This document shows positions 49,339 through 58,088 of a DNA stretch of 64,000 nucleotides, in pieces (position 1 is the stretch's first letter; each line of letters begins with the position of its first letter). Origin of the DNA: Curvibacter gracilis ATCC BAA-807 (GTDB lineage Bacteria; Pseudomonadota; Gammaproteobacteria; Burkholderiales; Burkholderiaceae_C); contig NZ_JADZ01000005.1 in NCBI RefSeq assembly GCF_000518645.1, positions 186,001-250,000 on the forward strand. The letters are read 5' to 3'. The position numbers and the translations under genes are program-made. A model generated the notes under the pieces. The model was not told the DNA's origin and made no database searches. It saw nothing but the letters and a program-made list of their open reading frames with translations.

Positions 49339-50430
49339 ATGAGCACAGATCTGATCGACACCCTGGTGCCCCTGGCCCCGCAAGAGGCGCTGTATGCCAC
49401 CCGCCACCAGCGCGACAAGGTGGTGGCCGCCACCCAGGGCAGCCACGAGGCCTTGTTCGACCCCGCCCTGCCCGGCCTCAGCCTGGGCGAACGGCTGCAC
49501 GTGGCCTTGTCCATGGCGCAGACCGTGGGCCATGAAGGCCTGACGGCCCACTACGCCCAGGCCTTGCGCCAGCACGGGCCGGTGCAGGACTCGGGCCGCC
49601 TGGCCGCCGCCCGTGCCTTTGCCCACACGCTGACCGTGAACCCGGTGGCCGGCGACCGCGAGGCCCTGCTGAGCCTGCCGGCGGCGGGCTTCTCCACCCC
49701 CGAGGCGATTGCGCTGGCCCAGCTGATCGCCTATGTGAGCTACCAGGTGCGCGTGCTGGCCGGCCTGCAGGCCATGAAGGCCTTGGGCGCCACCGAGGCC
49801 CAGCCCCCGGCGGCCGACGAGGCCCCCTTTGTGCACCCGGCCAACCTGCCGGCCCCGGGCGAACCGCTGAACATCAAGGGCTTCACCAGCGCCACCCTGG
49901 GCTGGAAGGCCTGGCTGCCCGTGCTGGACCTGGCCCAGGCCACGCCCGAGCAGTTGGCCGTGCTCGACAGCAGCCACCCCAAGGCGCGCAGCTCCGACTA
50001 CTACCTGCTGCTGAGCCAGCAGCCGCGCATCCTGCAGGAACGCTCCACGGTGTTCAACGCCATCATGTACGCCCCGGGCGGCCTGTCACGGGCCGAACGC
50101 GAGCTGGCCAGCGCCGTGGTGTCACGCGTGAACGGCTGCGTCTATTGCGCCTCGGTACATGCCCAGCGCTTTGAGCAGCTGACCAAGCGCAACGACGTGA
50201 TCGCCCAGGTGTTCGAAGACCCCGACACCGCCGGCACCACACCGCGCGAACGCGCCATCGTGCGCGCCTCGATCGCCCTGACCCGCGCCCCCGCCGATTT
50301 CGGCCCGGCCGCCATCCAGTCGTTGCGCGACCAGGGCCTGAGCGATCTGGAGGTGCTGGACATGCTGCACGCGGTGGCCATCTTTGCCTGGGCCAACCGG
50401 CTGATGCTGAACCTGGGGGAGCCGGTTTGA
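49339..50430 (+). CDS. Fusion of two carboxymuconolactone decarboxylase/AhpD-type domains (Avi_7170-like plus Avi_7169-like)
   Basis: 363-aa protein. The N-terminal half (about 1-155, DLIDTLVPLAPQEAL... GSHEALFDPALPGLSLGERL) resembles the CMD-domain family known as Avi_7170. The C-terminal half (about 175-363, FTSATLGWKAWLPVLDLAQAT ... GCVYCASVHAQRF) resembles the alkylhydroperoxidase-domain family Avi_7169. The only two cysteines are in CVYC, with the catalytic-type His four residues on, so the N-terminal half has no redox Cys. In the clusters I recall, the two are separate neighbouring genes beside a peptide-type ABC transporter. A reductive or radical-scavenging role is possible, but the reaction is unknown. 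Confidence 0.82.
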   Translation: MSTDLIDTLVPLAPQEALYATRHQRDKVVAATQGSHEALFDPALPGLSLGERLHVALSMAQTVGHEGLTAHYAQALRQHGPVQDSGRLAAARAFAHTLTVNPVAGDREALLSLPAAGFSTPEAIALAQLIAYVSYQVRVLAGLQAMKALGATEAQPPAADEAPFVHPANLPAPGEPLNIKGFTSATLGWKAWLPVLDLAQATPEQLAVLDSSHPKARSSDYYLLLSQQPRILQERSTVFNAIMYAPGGLSRAERELASAVVSRVNGCVYCASVHAQRFEQLTKRNDVIAQVFEDPDTAGTTPRERAIVRASIALTRAPADFGPAAIQSLRDQGLSDLEVLDMLHAVAIFAWANRLMLNLGEPV

Positions 50431-50437
50431 GGGGGCG

Positions 50438-50462
50438 GTGAGTCTCGCTGTCGCGAGCTCAC
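50438..50462. other. Hairpin between convergent genes
   Basis: Arms GTGAG-T-CTCGC and GCGAG-CTCAC (one unpaired T, tight loop) lie between the CMD fusion gene and the convergent HigA-type gene, reaching into the stop codon of the latter. No U-run on either strand. It may be a bidirectional end signal that works with Rho. Confidence 0.4.
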
Positions 50463-50767
50463 GCCGAGTGCGTTTCAGCGGCCACTGAATGCCGCTGGAT
50501 GCTGGCCAGCACGTCGGCCATGTCCTGCCGGGCGAGCGTCAGGTCGTGATCCGTCTGCAGGTTGATCCAGCTTTGGGCATCGGTGCCAAAGAATGCCGCC
50601 AGACGCAGGGCGGTGTCGACCGAGATGCCGCGCAAACCCTTGACGATCTCGTTGATGCGGCGAGGGGGCACGCCAATCGCCTTGGCCAAGGCGTATTGGC
50701 TGATGCCCATCGGCTCCAGATAGTCATGCAAAAGAATCTCACCCGGATGGGGCCAGGGAATCTGCAA
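50459..50767 (-). CDS. higA: HigA-type addiction-module antitoxin (Xre helix-turn-helix), orphan
   Basis: 102-aa protein. HPGEILLHDYLEPMGISQYALAKAIGVPPRRINEIVKG is the typical HigA/VapI start with the helix-turn-helix, followed by DTALRLAAFFGTDAQSWINLQTDHDLTLA. The only start in reach is TTG at 50767, 2 bases after the marR stop, which is unusual. No HigB toxin is upstream, where it would normally lie. The protein is therefore either an orphan antitoxin or a regulator recruited by the marR transcript. Confidence 0.85.
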   Translation of the reverse strand: MQIPWPHPGEILLHDYLEPMGISQYALAKAIGVPPRRINEIVKGLRGISVDTALRLAAFFGTDAQSWINLQTDHDLTLARQDMADVLASIQRHSVAAETHSA

Positions 50768-50769
50768 GA

Positions 50770-51288
50770 TTATCTGGTGACTGCCGCTGAAGACCGCGCC
50801 CCCACCGCCGGCTCCAGCGGCACGCTGGGCGCGCGGCTGTATTCGTTGTTGCCGTCCACCAGCACCTTCAGCATCTCCATGAACTGCCCCCGTTGCTCAG
50901 GCGGCAGGGGCTCGAGCATGCGGGCCTGGGCGCGCAGCATGCCGGGCTGCACCTCGGCCAGCAGGGTGTCGCCCTCAGGGGTGAGGGTCAGCAGGCGCAC
51001 ACGGCGGTCGGTGGGTGAGGCATTGCGCAGCATCAGGCCACGGGCTTCCAGCCGGTCGATCACGCTGCCGATGGTGGAGGTGTCAAAGCCGATGGTGCGG
51101 GCCAGCGTGCGCTGATCCAGCTCGGGTTGGCGCTGCACGGCGGCCATGGCCGCGTACTGCACCGGGGTCAGGCCGTGCTCTTGCGTCTCTTCAAGAAACA
51201 CCGCCACGGCGATCTGCTGCAGGCGGCGGATGTGGAAGCCGGGCAGGTCTTCCAGTTCGGGACGGGGGCTGGGCTGGGCAGCGGGCAT
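50770..51288 (-). CDS. MarR family transcriptional regulator
   Basis: 172-aa winged-helix repressor-type protein. The core runs LTPVQYAAMAAVQRQPELDQRTLARTIGFDTSTIGSVIDRLEARGLMLRNASPTDRRVRLLTLTPEG, with the conserved DRR wing. Divergent from the gentisate genes (147-bp gap with an inverted repeat), it is the likely repressor of that pathway. The inducer would be gentisate or a precursor (inference). Confidence 0.93.
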   Translation of the reverse strand: MPAAQPSPRPELEDLPGFHIRRLQQIAVAVFLEETQEHGLTPVQYAAMAAVQRQPELDQRTLARTIGFDTSTIGSVIDRLEARGLMLRNASPTDRRVRLLTLTPEGDTLLAEVQPGMLRAQARMLEPLPPEQRGQFMEMLKVLVDGNNEYSRAPSVPLEPAVGARSSAAVTR

Positions 51289-51301
51289 CGGGAGAGGTAC
51301 C

Positions 51302-51341
51302 TAGGGTTTGCACGAATGATCTGCGTCAAATTCTAACCCTA
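51302..51341. promoter_or_regulatory. Inverted repeat TAGGGTT-N26-AACCCTA, candidate MarR operator
   Basis: Exact 7-bp arms are spaced about three helical turns apart in the divergent marR/gentisate gap, with an inner imperfect TTTGCACG / CGTCAAA pair. The position fits control of both transcripts. No confident -35/-10 pair could be assigned. Confidence 0.45.
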
Positions 51342-51435
51342 CACTTTTCGTCAGCACACTGTTGATCAGTATGCATTTGAAAGAGTTGCGGCCTCTTGAA
51401 AACAGGCCGCCCACCTGCCCTGCCCGGAACCCGCC

Positions 51436-52482
51436 ATGAACGAACTTGGACGCCTGGAAGACCTGCCCCAGGACTACCGCGACGCGCTGAAAGCGCAAAA
51501 CCTGGTGCCCTTGTGGCCCAGCCTGCGGGCCGTGCTGCCGCCGGGCAAGCCCAGGCCCCAGACCCGCGCCACGGCCTGGTCTTACCAGGCCCTGCGACCG
51601 CTGCTGCTGCAGGCGGGCGAACTGACCCCGATCGAGAAGGCCGAGCGCCGCGTGCTGGTGCTGGCCAACCCGGGGCATGGTCTGGAAAAAATGCAGGCCA
51701 GTGCCGCCATGTACCTGGGCATGCAGCTGCTGCTGCCCGGCGAATGGGCGCCCTCGCACCGCCACACGCCGAACGCGGTGCGCATGATCGTTGAGGGCGA
51801 AGGCGCCTACACCACGGTCGATGGCGAAAAATGCCCCATGAGCCGGGGCGACCTGATCCTGACGCCCACCGGCCTGTGGCACGAGCATGGCCACGACGGC
51901 GACCAACCGGTGGTGTGGCTCGATGTGCTGGACCTTCCGCTGGTCTACTACATGGAGGCCTCCTACCACGTGGATGGCCCACGCCAGGCGGTGAAGCCGG
52001 GCCACGGCGAGCGCACCCATGCCCGCGGCGGCCTGCTGCCCACCCCCGTGTTTGAACGCAGCAGCAAGGCCTACCCCATGCTGCGCTACCCCTGGGTCGA
52101 AGCGCGTGCCGCGCTGCAGGCCTTGGCCGAAGACCAGCCGGCGCTCGAGGCCGTGCAGCTCACCTACACCAACCCAGCCACCGGGGGCCATGCCGAAAAC
52201 ATCCTGGGCTTTTACGCCCTGATGTTGCGCCCGGGCCAGACCCTGGCCTTGCCGGCACGTTCACCGGCGAGCGTGTTCCATGTGATCGAAGGTGCGCTGG
52301 AGGTGCAGGTGGAAGACCCGCACGCCCCCCAGCACTTCCTGCTGGCCGAGGCCGACACCTGCTGCGCGCCGGGCTACACCCCCATCACCCTGATCAACCC
52401 CCGGGCCGATGTCCCTGCCTTTGTCTTCATGGCCGACGAGTCGCCCCTGCACCAGAAGCTGGGCGTCTACGAGGTGCGTTGA
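51436..52482 (+). CDS. Gentisate 1,2-dioxygenase
   Basis: Ring-cleaving Fe(II) dioxygenase that opens gentisate to maleylpyruvate. 348 aa, a bicupin of the family length. The iron site lies in the first cupin: His108 and His110 in WAPSHRHTPNAVRMIVEGEGA, with a third His in GLWHEHGHD (about 149-153). The second cupin covers about 230-340 (FHVIEGALEVQVED). It heads the operon with a hydrolase and an isomerase that complete the pathway to fumarate and pyruvate. Its gene name differs between species (gdo, nagI, gtdA), so none is given. Confidence 0.95.
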   Translation: MNELGRLEDLPQDYRDALKAQNLVPLWPSLRAVLPPGKPRPQTRATAWSYQALRPLLLQAGELTPIEKAERRVLVLANPGHGLEKMQASAAMYLGMQLLLPGEWAPSHRHTPNAVRMIVEGEGAYTTVDGEKCPMSRGDLILTPTGLWHEHGHDGDQPVVWLDVLDLPLVYYMEASYHVDGPRQAVKPGHGERTHARGGLLPTPVFERSSKAYPMLRYPWVEARAALQALAEDQPALEAVQLTYTNPATGGHAENILGFYALMLRPGQTLALPARSPASVFHVIEGALEVQVEDPHAPQHFLLAEADTCCAPGYTPITLINPRADVPAFVFMADESPLHQKLGVYEVR

Positions 52483-52530
52483 ACACGCCCTTCATCTACT
52501 TCACGCAACACACCCACCCAACGATCCGCC

Positions 52531-53241
52531 ATGAGCTCCAACCCCTCCTACCTCTGGAACCCACCTCCCGTGATGTCCCTGCCCGTGCAGGGCAGCACCC
52601 AGCGCCTGCCGATCAACCGCCTGTTCTTCGTGGGCCGCAACTACCACGCCCATGCGGTGGAGATGGGCAAGCCGGTCGACAAGAGCGTGGAGCGCCCCTT
52701 CTACTTCACCAAGGCCCCGCAGACCCTGGTGCAAAGCGGCGCCACCGTGGCCTACCCACCCGGCACGGCCAACTACCACTTCGAGATGGAACTGGTGCTG
52801 GCCATTGGCAAGCCGGGTTTTCGGGTGAAGGCGGAAGACGCCCATGATCTGATCTATGGCTACGCCCCGGGCCTGGACATGACGCGCCGCGATCTGCAAC
52901 TGGTGGCGCGCGACAAGGGCCGCCCCTGGGACCTGGGCAAGGACGTCGAAGACTCCTCGGTGTGTGGCGAGATCGTGCCCCGGCCGGGCCAGGTGATCGA
53001 GCGCGGTGAGATCGCCCTGAGCGTGAACGGCGAAAGCAAGCAGCAATCCGACGTGGACAAGCTGATCTGGAACCTGCGCGAAATCATCGCCGACCTGTCG
53101 CAGTTCTACCACCTGCAGCCGGGCGACCTGATCTACACCGGCACCCCCGAGGGTGTGGGCGCCGTGCTGCCGGGCGACCGCATCGAGGGCCATGTGGCCG
53201 GCGTGGGCCGTGTGGCCCTGACCGTCGGCCCCGCCGCCTGA
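52531..53241 (+). CDS. nagK: Fumarylpyruvate hydrolase (FAH family)
   Basis: 236-aa member of the fumarylacetoacetate hydrolase family. NRLFFVGRNYHAHAVEMG, FYFTKAPQTLV and the metal-site acids in NYHFEMELVLAIG and GYAPGLDMTRRDLQ are present. DVDKLIWNLREIIADLS and TGTPEGVGAVLPGD complete the pattern. In the gentisate context it should cut fumarylpyruvate into fumarate and pyruvate. The symbol follows the Ralstonia nag pathway and rests on context. Confidence 0.9.
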   Translation: MSSNPSYLWNPPPVMSLPVQGSTQRLPINRLFFVGRNYHAHAVEMGKPVDKSVERPFYFTKAPQTLVQSGATVAYPPGTANYHFEMELVLAIGKPGFRVKAEDAHDLIYGYAPGLDMTRRDLQLVARDKGRPWDLGKDVEDSSVCGEIVPRPGQVIERGEIALSVNGESKQQSDVDKLIWNLREIIADLSQFYHLQPGDLIYTGTPEGVGAVLPGDRIEGHVAGVGRVALTVGPAA

Positions 53242-53251
53242 GCGAGCGCAC

Positions 53252-53893
53252 ATGAAGCTCTACAACTTCTTTCGCAGCGGCACCTCGCATCGCCTGCGCA
53301 TTGCACTGAACCTGAAGGGCCTGAAGCCCGACTACGTGGCCGTGGACCTGCGCCGTGAGGCGCACCTGGCCCCGGCTTTCAAGGCCCTGAACCCGCAGGG
53401 CCTGGTGCCTGCCCTGGTGCTGGACGACGAGCAGGTGCTGATCCAGTCGCCCGCCATCATCGAATGGTTGGAAGAAACCCACCCCACGCCGCCCCTGCTG
53501 CCGGCCGACACTGCCGGCCGGGCCCGTGTGAGGGCCCTGGCAGCCATCGTGGGCTGCGACATCCACCCGGTGAACAACCGCCGCATCCTCGAAGCCCTGC
53601 GCCACCGCTTCGGGGCCGACGAGGCCGCCATCAACACCTGGTGCGGCAGCTGGATCGCCGATGGCTTTGATGCGCTCGAAGCCCTGCTGGCGGCCGACAC
53701 CCGGCGCGGCCGTTTCTGCCATGGCGACGCGCCCACACTGGCCGATGTCTACCTGATTCCGCAGATCGAAAGCGCGCGCCGCTTTCAGGTGGACCTGACG
53801 CGCTGGCCCCTGATCAGCGCCATCGACGCCGCCTGCGCACCGCTGCCAGCCTTTGCCGAGGCGGCGCCGGGCCGCCAGCCTGATGGCGGCTGA
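53252..53893 (+). CDS. nagL: Maleylpyruvate isomerase (zeta-class GST type)
   Basis: 213-aa GST-fold enzyme that turns maleylpyruvate into fumarylpyruvate with glutathione. The N-terminus YNFFRSGTSHRLRIALNLKGL holds the SGTSxR active-site motif of zeta-class isomerases. VPALVLDDEQVLIQSPAIIEWLEE is the GSH site, and FCHGDAPTLADVYLIPQ the C-terminal signature. It begins 11 bp after the hydrolase. The last 12 residues are low in complexity. Confidence 0.92.
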   Translation: MKLYNFFRSGTSHRLRIALNLKGLKPDYVAVDLRREAHLAPAFKALNPQGLVPALVLDDEQVLIQSPAIIEWLEETHPTPPLLPADTAGRARVRALAAIVGCDIHPVNNRRILEALRHRFGADEAAINTWCGSWIADGFDALEALLAADTRRGRFCHGDAPTLADVYLIPQIESARRFQVDLTRWPLISAIDAACAPLPAFAEAAPGRQPDGG

Positions 53894-53920
53894 AGCCGGC
53901 TGATTCCGGCTGAAGCCGGC
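53891..53920. repeat. 10-bp tandem repeat, three copies, starting at the isomerase stop codon
   Basis: TGAAGCCGGC, TGATTCCGGC, TGAAGCCGGC in direct succession. The first TGA is the stop of the isomerase gene. Each GCCGGC is palindromic, so the region can fold into several alternative hairpins, but no U-run follows. Confidence 0.6.
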
Positions 53921-53961
53921 CAGCCCGTCCCCTCATCCCAGACACAAGAAAAGAGACAAAC

Positions 53962-54972
53962 ATGACCCGCTCCACCTCACTCGCCCTCTCACGCCGCGGC
54001 GCCCTGGGCGCCACCCTGGCCCTGACCGGCCTGTGCCTGAACCTGCCGGCCGCCGCCCAGAGCGGCACGGACTTCCCGACCAAGCCCGTCACCGTGTTCA
54101 CCGCCTTCGCCGTGGGCAGCGGCCCCGACGCGGTGCTGCGCCTGGTGGCCAACCGGCTTTCGATCCAATGGAAGCAGAGCGTCACGGTGGACAACCGGCC
54201 CGGTGGCGGCGGCTTCATCGCCATCGAGGCGGCGCGCCGTGCCGCGGCCGACGGCTACAGCCTGGTGCAGCTCGACAGCGAACACCTGGCCGCCCTGCCC
54301 TACCTCTACAAGTCGCGCAACTTCGACACCCTCAAGGCCTTCGACCCGGTGGCGCCGCTGTTTCGCACGCCGTTCATGGTGGCCGTGTCCGCCCAGTCGC
54401 CCTGGAAGAACATGAGCGACCTGCTGGCCGCCGCCAAGGCCAAGCCCGGGGCGGTCAGTTACGGGTCATGGGGGGTGGGCAGCCCGGGCCACCTGGGGGC
54501 CGAGTGGCTGGAGTCGCTGACCGATGTCCAGATGGTGCATGCCCCCTACAAGGAGGTCAGCCAGCTCTACACCTCGGTGGCCAACGGCGATGTGGCCTGG
54601 AGCTTTGCCAGCATCCCGTCGAGCCAGGGCGTGTACAAGGCCGGCAAGCTGCGCTACCTGGCGGTGGCCGCGCCCAAGCGCATCCCCCAACTGCCCGAGG
54701 TGCCCACCGTGGCCGAAGCCGGCGGCCCGGCGGGCCTGGACGTGAACTCCTTTGTCAGCCTGCTCAGCCCCAAGGGCGTGCCGGCCGCGGTGCGCGCCAA
54801 GATCCATGCCGATGTGCTCAAGGTGCTGGCCGAGCCCGAGGTGCGCGAGCGTTTCAACACCTTTGCCTTTGAGCCACTCAACTGGTCGGTGGAAGAGATC
54901 CTGAAGAACGCCGAGGCCAAGTCACAGCAATACCAGGCCCTGATCAAGAAGGCCAACATCAGCCTGGATTGA
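53962..54972 (+). CDS. Tripartite tricarboxylate transporter (Bug-type) substrate-binding protein
   Basis: 336-aa exported receptor. The signal peptide contains SRRGALGATLALTGL, a twin-arginine type sequence; cleavage is near residue 33. The mature part shows FPTKPVTVFTAFAVGSGPDAVLR, TVDNRPGGGGFIAIEAARRAAADGYSL and VPTVAEAGGPAG, all typical of Bug proteins. It is located directly after the gentisate genes, so it may bind gentisate or a related acid. The TctA and TctB membrane subunits are absent, as is usual for most bug genes. Confidence 0.93.
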   Translation: MTRSTSLALSRRGALGATLALTGLCLNLPAAAQSGTDFPTKPVTVFTAFAVGSGPDAVLRLVANRLSIQWKQSVTVDNRPGGGGFIAIEAARRAAADGYSLVQLDSEHLAALPYLYKSRNFDTLKAFDPVAPLFRTPFMVAVSAQSPWKNMSDLLAAAKAKPGAVSYGSWGVGSPGHLGAEWLESLTDVQMVHAPYKEVSQLYTSVANGDVAWSFASIPSSQGVYKAGKLRYLAVAAPKRIPQLPEVPTVAEAGGPAGLDVNSFVSLLSPKGVPAAVRAKIHADVLKVLAEPEVRERFNTFAFEPLNWSVEEILKNAEAKSQQYQALIKKANISLD

Positions 54973-55060
54973 GGGCCTTGAGCCCACTGCAGTGCCTTTG
55001 TGGCCTGCCGCCACCGGCCTGAACGCCTCCATCACGGATTGAGCAGCGAAAATCGGCAAA

Positions 55061-55080
55061 TCCCGCAATGGCTTGCGGGA
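55061..55080. other. Short hairpin in the gap after the Bug-type gene
   Basis: TCCCGCAA-TGGC-TTGCGGGA, a perfect 8-bp stem with a 4-nt loop, about 90 bases past the stop. No T-run follows on the plus strand. Weak terminator candidate. Otherwise 54973-55148 holds no gene. Confidence 0.45.
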
Positions 55081-55148
55081 CCTGTCCGCCCAATGAACCC
55101 ATCCAGCAGGAGTAAACAAACAAAAAAACATCATTGAGGATATTTTTA

Positions 55149-55177
55149 TTGATAAATATGAAGTCATCTGATAGATT
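55149..55177 (+). promoter_or_regulatory. Sigma-70 promoter of the six-PAS chemoreceptor
   Basis: TTGATA (55149-55154, five of six to consensus), a 17-bp spacer and TAGATT (55172-55177, four of six) lie in a distinctly AT-rich block. The predicted start is near 55184, giving a leader of about 58 bases before the ATG at 55242. Confidence 0.6.
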
Positions 55178-55241
55178 CGCTCCAAAATGAAGATCCAGGT
55201 GCGTGGCGTTCGCCCCTGCGCTGTGATCGAAGGAGCACCGA

Positions 55242-58088
55242 ATGTTCAAGAACGCTTTCTACGACTTGCTGACCGAAAAGCTCATGCGGGGTGAGACCCT
55301 CAGCCCGGCTGAGGCCCGCGAGTTGATCAGCCTGGGCAAATCGATTGACCAGGCCCAGTCGCTGGCCGAATTTGACCGGGAGGGCTTTCTGACCGAAGCC
55401 AACGATCATTTTCTGGCCCTGTATGGCTATGAGCTGAACGCACTCAAAGGCCAGCACCACCAGGTCATGTGCCCACCCGAGCTGATCGAAAGCCCGACCT
55501 ATGAGCACTACTGGAAAGAGTTGCACGCCGGCCGCTCGGTGTGCGGTGAATTCGAACGCATCGATGCACAAGGGCGTCGTCTGCACATCTACGGCATCGC
55601 TGCGCCCGTGCTGGGCCAGGATGGAAAACCCGAACGCTTCATCAAATTTGCCCACGACATCACCAGCACACGGCTCAAGGCGATCGAGGCCGAGACGCGC
55701 ATGCGGGCGGTCGATCAGACCCAGGCGGTGATCGAATTCAACCTGGAGGGAGAGGTTCTCGAGGTCAACGACCTGTTCCTGCAGGCCATGCAGTGCAACC
55801 GGCACGAGGTCATCGGCCAGAGCCACAGCCTGTTTTGTGACAAGGCCTATGTGGCCAGCCCCGAGTACCAGGCCTTCTGGGAGGCATTGCGCGCAGGCCA
55901 AGCCCAGAGTGGGTCTTTCCGCCGCCGCGATCTGAAGGGCCGCCCCGTCTGGCTGCAGGCCACCTACACCCCCATCCTGGGCCTCGACGGCAAGCCCGTG
56001 CGGGTGGTCAAGTTCGCCACCGACGTGACCCAGACCAAGCTCAAATCGCTGGAAGACGATGGCAAGGTCAGCGCCATCACGCGATCGCACGGCACCATCG
56101 AATTCGACATGGCGGGCCATGTTCTGACCGCCAACGAGCAATTCCTCAGCCTGATGGGCTATGCGCTGGACGAGGTGGTCGGCCAGCACCACCGCATGTT
56201 CGTCGACAACGACAGCTTCAATCCTGCAGCCTACCGTGCCTTCTGGCAGAAACTGGGTCAGGGCCAGTTCGAGGGTGGCGAATACCTGCGCATCGGCAAG
56301 AACCTCAAGCGGGTCTGGCTGCGCGCCACCTACAACCCGATCTTTGACCTCGATGGCCAGCCGATCAAGGTGATCAAGTTTTGCAACGATGTGACGGCCG
56401 AGAAGCTGGAAGCCCTCGACATCCAGGCCCGCATGGACACGCTGCAAAAGACCACCTGCGTGATGGACCTGGACGCCCAGGGCGTGATCCTCAGTGCCAA
56501 CCAGCCGATGCTGAACGCCCTGGAGCTCCAGCGCGAGGACCTGATCGGCCGACCCAAAAGCGGCCTGCTGTTCGATGAGGACAAGCAAAGCCCCGCCCGC
56601 CAGGCCCTGTGGCCCACGCTGCGCCGTGGCGAGGGCTGGTCCGGCGAGTTGCGACTGAAAGGGCATGCCGAAAAGGAAGTCTGGCTGGCCGCCACCCTGA
56701 CCCCGGTGCTTGGGCTCGATGGCCAGTTGGCCAAGGTGATCGTGCAGGCCAACAACATCACCGAGAGCAAGTCCCGGCAACTGGAAGCCGATGCCAAGCT
56801 GGTGGCCATTGACCGGGCCCAGGCGGTGATCGAGTTCGAGTTGGGTGGCAAGATCCTGACGGCCAACAAGAACTTCCTCGACCTGATGGGCTATGCGCTG
56901 GAAGACATCCAGGGGCGCCCGCACCGCATGTTTGTGGAGCATGACACCGCCAACAGCGCCGAGTACCACCAGCTGTGGGAGCGACTGGCACGCGGCGAAT
57001 ACATCACCGATGTGTTCAAGCGCATCGGCAACCAGGGGCGTGAGGTCTGGATCCACGCCACCTACAACCCCGTGTTCGACGCCCTGGGGCGGCCGGTGAA
57101 GGTGGTCAAATTTGCCTCGGACATCACCGCCTCCAAGGTGAGCAATGCCGAGCACGAAGCCAAGGTGGCGGCCATCGACAAGGGCCAGGCCGTGATCGAG
57201 TTCGACCTGGACGGCAACGTGTTGACCGCCAACCGCAACTTCCTGGCTGCCATGGGCTACACCCTGCGCGAAATCCAGGGCCAGCCCCACAGCCTGTTCT
57301 GCACACCGGAATACACGCAAAGCCTGGAGTACCGCGATTTCTGGCTGCGCCTGGGCGAGGGTCAGTTCCTGTCGGGGCGCTTTCACCGGGTGGGCAAGTT
57401 CCAGCGGGATGTCTGGCTGCAATCCACTTACAACCCCATCCTCGATCTGAACGGCAAGGTGGTGAAGATCGTCAAATACGCCTTCGACGTCACCAAAGAG
57501 ATCCAGCTGGAACAAAGCATTGCCAAGCGGGCTGACGAGATGAACCAGCGCATCGAAAGCCTGCTAACCAGCATCCACCAGGTCACCGACAACACGCGGG
57601 TGGCCGCCGAGCGCGCCACCGAGACGGCACGGGCCGCCGAGCTGGGCCACGAATCGCTGCGCAAGTCCATCAGCGCCATCGACCGCATCGAAGCCAGTTC
57701 GGCCAAGGTGGGTGAGATCGTGCGCGTGATCAGCGACATTGCCAGCCAGACCAACCTGCTGGCCTTCAATGCCGCCATCGAGGCAGCCCGGGCCGGCGCC
57801 CACGGCGTGGGCTTCTCGGTGGTGGCGGCCGAAGTGCGCAAGCTGGCCGAGCGCAGCGCCGGGGCCGCCAAGGAGATCGCCACGCTGATCGAGCAGTCCT
57901 CCCGCGAGGTCAACGAAGGTGCCGAAGTGAGCCGGGCCGCCTCGACCAGCTTTGAAGGCATCCTGGGCAGCGTGACCCACACCGTGAGCCGGGTGGAAAG
58001 CATCGCCCAGGCGGCAGAAGCCCAGGCCCTGCTGGCCGATGGCGTGGCGACCCTGATCCATGAGCTGACCGCAGCCGCCAGCGCATGA
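55242..58088 (+). CDS. Soluble chemoreceptor with six tandem PAS domains
   Basis: 948-aa methyl-accepting-type protein without membrane helices. Six PAS domains repeat about every 122 residues (approximately 38-142, 160-265, 282-386, 404-508, 526-631 and 648-753). Each ends with a (K/R)(V/F)(V/I)KFAxDIT-like segment. The fourth is the most divergent. A short signalling coiled coil follows (about 765-948) with tip [29 protein letters not shown] domains may bind haem, flavin or small ligands; no single ligand residue can be assigned. GGAG lies 7 bases before the ATG. The stop overlaps the start of the CheW-like gene (ATGA), so the two should form one signalling unit. Confidence 0.93.
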   Translation: MFKNAFYDLLTEKLMRGETLSPAEARELISLGKSIDQAQSLAEFDREGFLTEANDHFLALYGYELNALKGQHHQVMCPPELIESPTYEHYWKELHAGRSVCGEFERIDAQGRRLHIYGIAAPVLGQDGKPERFIKFAHDITSTRLKAIEAETRMRAVDQTQAVIEFNLEGEVLEVNDLFLQAMQCNRHEVIGQSHSLFCDKAYVASPEYQAFWEALRAGQAQSGSFRRRDLKGRPVWLQATYTPILGLDGKPVRVVKFATDVTQTKLKSLEDDGKVSAITRSHGTIEFDMAGHVLTANEQFLSLMGYALDEVVGQHHRMFVDNDSFNPAAYRAFWQKLGQGQFEGGEYLRIGKNLKRVWLRATYNPIFDLDGQPIKVIKFCNDVTAEKLEALDIQARMDTLQKTTCVMDLDAQGVILSANQPMLNALELQREDLIGRPKSGLLFDEDKQSPARQALWPTLRRGEGWSGELRLKGHAEKEVWLAATLTPVLGLDGQLAKVIVQANNITESKSRQLEADAKLVAIDRAQAVIEFELGGKILTANKNFLDLMGYALEDIQGRPHRMFVEHDTANSAEYHQLWERLARGEYITDVFKRIGNQGREVWIHATYNPVFDALGRPVKVVKFASDITASKVSNAEHEAKVAAIDKGQAVIEFDLDGNVLTANRNFLAAMGYTLREIQGQPHSLFCTPEYTQSLEYRDFWLRLGEGQFLSGRFHRVGKFQRDVWLQSTYNPILDLNGKVVKIVKYAFDVTKEIQLEQSIAKRADEMNQRIESLLTSIHQVTDNTRVAAERATETARAAELGHESLRKSISAIDRIEASSAKVGEIVRVISDIASQTNLLAFNAAIEAARAGAHGVGFSVVAAEVRKLAERSAGAAKEIATLIEQSSREVNEGAEVSRAASTSFEGILGSVTHTVSRVESIAQAAEAQALLADGVATLIHELTAAASA

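Noticed and set aside
50459-51288. Toxin-antitoxin pair made of the HigA-type gene and its neighbour
   Set aside because: The neighbour is a clear MarR regulator and no HigB-like protein is present.
55141-55180. Flagellar sigma-28 promoter before the PAS receptor
   Set aside because: TAAATATG and GATAG are too close together for the sigma-28 spacing; the sigma-70 match is better.
55164-57515. Minus-strand frame with regular internal repeats opposite the PAS array
   Set aside because: Its repeats merely mirror the PAS repeats of the real gene on the plus strand.
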